Shown here one piece after another: positions 61,181 through 64,000 of a stretch of 64,000 nt of DNA (positions are counted from its first letter, which is position 1; each line of letters begins with the position of its first letter). Origin of the DNA: Roseovarius aestuariivivens. Lineage in GTDB: Bacteria > Pseudomonadota > Alphaproteobacteria > Rhodobacterales > Rhodobacteraceae. The position numbers were made by a program, and so were the translations under genes. The DNA lies in contig NZ_SJEY01000005.1 in the NCBI RefSeq assembly GCF_004761875.1, forward strand, positions 186,001-250,000. The letters run 5' to 3'. The notes beneath the pieces are model-generated. The model was not told the DNA's origin, made no database searches, and worked only from the letters and a program-made list of their open reading frames with translations.

Positions 61181-62509
61181 TCAGTCCTCCAGCGCTTCGA
61201 CCTCTTTCTCCAGATCGGCCTTCGAGACCTCTTTGTCGGTCACCTCTGCCTGCTCCGCGATGTGGTCGATCACTTTGTCCTCGAAGATCGGCGCGCGCAG
61301 TTGCTGGCGCATCTGCGGGTTCTGCTGCACGAATTCAAAGAACTGACGTTCCTGGCCCGGGTATTGCCGCGCCTGCTCCATGACCGCTTGGGTCATCTCG
61401 GCATCGGTCACCTCGACCTCGGCTTTCTGGCCCAGCTCGGCCAGCAAAAGACCCAAGCGCACGCGGCGTTCGGCCAGTTTCTGGTGCTCGTCGGTCGGTT
61501 CGATTTCCGGGTGATCGTGGCCTTGCACGTCCGGGTTGTCCTCGTGCCAAAGCTGATGTGCGATCTGCTTGGCCTCGGCCTCGACCATCGAAGGTGGCAG
61601 CTCGAAGCTCACCATCCCGTCAAGTTGATCGAGCATCCGGCGCTTGAGCACAGCACGCGACGCGCCCGCATACTCGGCCTCAAGCCGCTCGCCGATCTGT
61701 TCCTTCAGCGCATCGAGGCTTTCCGCACCGTATTTCTCCGCCAGCGCGTCATTGATCTCCGCCGGCACGGGCTTCTTCACCGCCTTGATGGTGCAGGTGA
61801 ACTCGGCCTCTTTGCCCGCCAGATGCGGCGCCTGGTAATCTTCGGGGAAGCTGACGGTTACAACCTTCTCTTCTTCGGCCTTCACGCCCACCAGCTGCTC
61901 CTCGAAACCGGGGATGAAGCTGTTGGAGCCGAGAACCAGCGGATAATCCTCCGCCGCCCCACCTTCGAATTCCTCGCCGTCGACACGGCCCACGAAGTCG
62001 AACACGATCTGGTCGCCGTCCTTGGCCTTGGTGCCCTTCTTGCGGTCCTCGAAATCCTGCGCGGAAGACGCGAGATTTTCCAGCGCCTCGTTGACCTCGG
62101 TCTCGCCGGCCTTCACGACCATGCGCTCGACCTTGATCTGGCTGAGGTCCAATTCGGGGATGTCGGGCAGCGCCTCGTAAGACATCTCGATCTCGACGTC
62201 GTCACCCTCTTTCCAGTCGTCGTTGGTCATCTTGACCGACGGCTCGGCGGCGGGGCGCTCGCCCTTGTCCTCGAAATGCTTGGACATCGCGCCATCCACG
62301 GCTTCCTGCATGGCCTCGCCCAGCACGCGCTGGCCGAACTGCTTTTTCAATAGCGGCAGCGGCACCTTTCCTTTGCGAAAGCCCTTCATCTCGATCTCGG
62401 GCTGCGCTTCTTTCAGCTTGGCGATAACCTTGTCATCCAGCTCTTGCGCGGTGAGCATCAGCTTGTACTCGCGCTTCAGTCCCTCGTTGAGGGTCTCCGT
62501 GACCTGCAT
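61181..62509 (-). CDS. tig: Trigger factor
   Basis: 442 residues from ATG 62509. Ribosome-binding [12 protein letters not shown] near 43-54, a PPIase domain (about 160-245) with the [13 protein letters not shown] block, and a C-terminal chaperone domain. It receives nascent chains at the exit tunnel. Confidence 0.96.
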   Translation of the reverse strand: MQVTETLNEGLKREYKLMLTAQELDDKVIAKLKEAQPEIEMKGFRKGKVPLPLLKKQFGQRVLGEAMQEAVDGAMSKHFEDKGERPAAEPSVKMTNDDWKEGDDVEIEMSYEALPDIPELDLSQIKVERMVVKAGETEVNEALENLASSAQDFEDRKKGTKAKDGDQIVFDFVGRVDGEEFEGGAAEDYPLVLGSNSFIPGFEEQLVGVKAEEEKVVTVSFPEDYQAPHLAGKEAEFTCTIKAVKKPVPAEINDALAEKYGAESLDALKEQIGERLEAEYAGASRAVLKRRMLDQLDGMVSFELPPSMVEAEAKQIAHQLWHEDNPDVQGHDHPEIEPTDEHQKLAERRVRLGLLLAELGQKAEVEVTDAEMTQAVMEQARQYPGQERQFFEFVQQNPQMRQQLRAPIFEDKVIDHIAEQAEVTDKEVSKADLEKEVEALED

Positions 62510-62686
62510 AGTCGTCCTTTCCTTGCATTTGGCCGCGGAGGCGTCCGCGACGGTCAAAATCACTGCGCCGTTCTAGGGATGGGGGATGCGCGGTGCAAGC
62601 GGAGTCTTGGGCCAACGCGACCCTTATCAGACCGCTTTCATTGCTGCGCTCATAGCTTTTCCGCCAACGTCTTCACTCGGCAGGCT

Positions 62687-62700
62687 CTGACATAGATCAA
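62687..62700 (+). promoter_or_regulatory. FNR-type site CTGAC-ATAG-ATCAA before the cytochrome c gene
   Basis: Matches 8 of 10 positions of the TTGAT-N4-ATCAA consensus, in the TTGAC...ATCAA form usual for FnrL/Nnr sites of rhodobacteria. Lies 91 bases upstream of the ATG, so it could activate this gene under low oxygen. Confidence 0.6.
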
Positions 62701-62791
62701 GGCGGCGGCGGGCCAAACCTGCAAGGCTGGCCGGATTAAGATTTCAACGGGTTAAAGGAAGTATCAGGTCACGGAAACCGGGAGGAAAAAG

Positions 62792-63208
62792 ATGAAACTG
62801 AAACTGATTTCACACGCCTTGGCAGCGCTTTGTATCGCAAATTCAGGCCAAGCGGACGAGTCCGTGCTAATCCTCGGCAAGGGAGTTTACAAAGATCTCT
62901 GCACCAATTGCCATGGGGTAGACGGCAAGGGTGGCGGTGACATCGGGGAACTCTTCGCAGTGACGCCGCCGGACTTAACCAAAATGTCCGCGCGCAACGA
63001 CGGAAAGTTTCCTTTTCCGAAGGCCTACCAGATCATCATTTCCGGTCAAAAAGTGGCAGGGCACGGCCCTCTGGAGATGCCTGTCTGGGGAGATTATTTC
63101 ATGGCCGACGCGCTTCAGGATCGCGGTCTGAGTAAATCCGACTCCATCGATGCTGCAGCAGGCCGGGCTCTTTCCGTGACCTACTATCTGGAGTCCATTC
63201 AGGAATAA
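62792..63208 (+). CDS. Class I c-type cytochrome
   Basis: 138 residues with a signal peptide (about 1-21), haem attachment Cys37-xx-Cys40-His41 (CTNCH) and the axial Met in LEMPVWG near 100. A soluble periplasmic electron carrier; the partner is unknown. RBS GGGAGGAAA. The FNR-like site upstream suggests low-oxygen control. Confidence 0.85.
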   Translation: MKLKLISHALAALCIANSGQADESVLILGKGVYKDLCTNCHGVDGKGGGDIGELFAVTPPDLTKMSARNDGKFPFPKAYQIIISGQKVAGHGPLEMPVWGDYFMADALQDRGLSKSDSIDAAAGRALSVTYYLESIQE

Positions 63209-63216
63209 AAGCTTGG

Positions 63217-63230
63217 AAGCTGATCAGCTT
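63217..63230. repeat. 14-bp palindrome AAGCTGATCAGCTT after the cytochrome c gene
   Basis: Perfect palindrome 9 bases past the stop, between convergent genes. Could help end the transcript; no T-run. Confidence 0.35.
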
Positions 63231-63272
63231 AGGCCAGAAGGCATAGCGGTATCGAGATTGAGGCGACCAGAC

Positions 63273-63815
63273 CTATCCTTTGTCTAAATACCTTTTCACG
63301 ATCCGCGCCACCTCGGCAGGCGGCAGAACTGGCGGCAGCAGGGTCAGCACCTCGCCCTTCGGCGACAGAAGGTAGATAAAACTCCCATGCGCATAGATCG
63401 GGCCGTGCTCGGGGTCGTCCATGACCTTCTCGAACTCGATCCGGAACGCGTCATAGGCCACATCCAACGCGGCGCGATCCCCCGTCAGCCCCAAGATCCG
63501 GTCCGAGACCTTGGCAAGGGCCGGCCCCATCGTCTCCACGGTGTCGAGCGCATTATCGATGGTGATCATCACCGGCACCACGTCCACCTCCCGTGACACC
63601 TGATCCATCATCGGCAACGCGGCGCTGCAAATCCCCGGACAGTTGGCATAGCCGAAGAACAAGAGCTGATGCCGCCCTCCCGGATCCTCTTCCGTCCGTT
63701 CCGCCCCGGTCTGATCCACCAGCCGGAACGCACCGCCCACGTCAAAGGGCAGCGCGCCTTCGGCCAGCGCGGCACCGCCCAGACAGACTGCCGCCAGCGC
63801 CGTGAGAACTCGCAT
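63273..63815 (-). CDS. SCO family copper chaperone
   Basis: 180 residues from ATG 63815, which overlaps the preceding stop by one base (TGATG). Signal peptide (about 1-19), thioredoxin-fold with copper ligands CPGIC near 62 and His in YAHGSFIYL near 145. SCO proteins deliver copper to CuA of cytochrome oxidase or act as redox sensors. Confidence 0.9.
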   Translation of the reverse strand: MRVLTALAAVCLGGAALAEGALPFDVGGAFRLVDQTGAERTEEDPGGRHQLLFFGYANCPGICSAALPMMDQVSREVDVVPVMITIDNALDTVETMGPALAKVSDRILGLTGDRAALDVAYDAFRIEFEKVMDDPEHGPIYAHGSFIYLLSPKGEVLTLLPPVLPPAEVARIVKRYLDKG

Positions 63816-64000
63816 CAGAACCAATCCGCGATAAAGGCTTCGTCCACTTCAAGTCCAAGACCCAGATAACCCTCCTTCTCAATCAGCGCATTCACCTGCG
63901 GGTCGCGCCGGAACCACTCGCCCTCGCCTGCCGCCTCCGGGTTCTCCTCGGCCCAGACTTGTGTCCAGCGGTTGGCCTTCACCCACTCGCTCTCGCCTTT
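63815..64000 (-). CDS. Unrecognised protein, C-terminal part (cut by window end)
   Basis: The last 61 residues of a minus-strand gene whose start lies beyond 64000. They contain two similar Trp motifs, GESEWVKANRWTQVW and GEGEWFRRDPQVNAL, and end in ADWF. No family recognised. Translationally coupled to the SCO gene, so possibly a metal or electron-transport protein. Confidence 0.55.
   Translation of the reverse strand, partial: KGESEWVKANRWTQVWAEENPEAAGEGEWFRRDPQVNALIEKEGYLGLGLEVDEAFIADWF

Overview
The window is a GC-rich stretch, mostly protein-coding, that fits a marine Rhodobacteraceae (Roseobacter-group) alphaproteobacterium. The main evidence is a complete Rhodobacter capsulatus-type gene transfer agent (GTA) cluster, a pyruvate dehydrogenase operon whose E1-beta carries a lipoyl domain, a cbiD/cobK/cobA/cobB cobalamin group and a LuxR/LuxI quorum-sensing pair. 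No tRNA, rRNA, CRISPR array or intact insertion sequence was seen. Both ends cut a gene.

Layout. 1-8.5 kb: start of a penicillin-acylase-type protein, a 3-hydroxyisobutyrate-dehydrogenase-type enzyme, and a divergent catabolic module (FAD/GcvT demethylating dehydrogenase, enolase-superfamily enzyme and class III aminotransferase on minus; RpiR regulator and Rieske oxygenase on plus) that looks built to degrade an N-methylated amino acid or betaine. 8.8-14.2 kb: esterase, AlkA glycosylase and cobalamin genes in two divergent units. 14.3-25.4 kb: MFS transporter; citramalate synthase operon; cysS, whose 3' third is unusually AT-rich; an aminotransferase; a 27-residue membrane microprotein; an MttB-family methyltransferase; an AidB-like acyl-CoA dehydrogenase. 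25.5-29.8 kb: FtsB-like protein and pdhA-pdhB-pdhC. 29.8-33.3 kb: permease, small membrane and secreted proteins, cysE and a DksA/TraR zinc-finger protein.

33.3-48.4 kb: the GTA cluster on minus, from terminase (g1, g2) through portal, protease, capsid and connectors to tail, hub, peptidase and the 1359-residue g15. It is split by a formate/nitrite-transporter gene on the opposite strand between g2 and g3, with a terminator-like hairpin just after g2. 48.6-57.4 kb: a DUF411 protein, then mltG-fabF-(hisA paralogue)-acpP-fabG-fabD on minus, a cytochrome b561-YceI fusion and a free YceI protein. 57.6-58.9 kb: rpsF-rpsR-rplI. 59.1-61.0 kb: an XRE-LuxR-LuxI quorum-sensing unit with two 16-bp palindromes exactly 50 bp apart before luxI. 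61.2-64 kb: trigger factor, a cytochrome c with an FNR-like site upstream, an SCO-type copper chaperone and the tail of an unrecognised gene.

How it fits together: the GTA structural genes and a quorum-sensing module lie about 11 kb apart. In R. capsulatus, acyl-homoserine-lactone signalling stimulates GTA production, so a functional link is plausible, but the sequence alone does not prove it. The most noteworthy signals are the interrupted GTA operon, the paired palindromes in the lux region, an 84-bp identical DNA tract shared by pdhB and pdhC, the AT-rich 3' part of cysS beside a large inverted repeat, and a HisA paralogue with altered active-site positions embedded in the fatty-acid operon.
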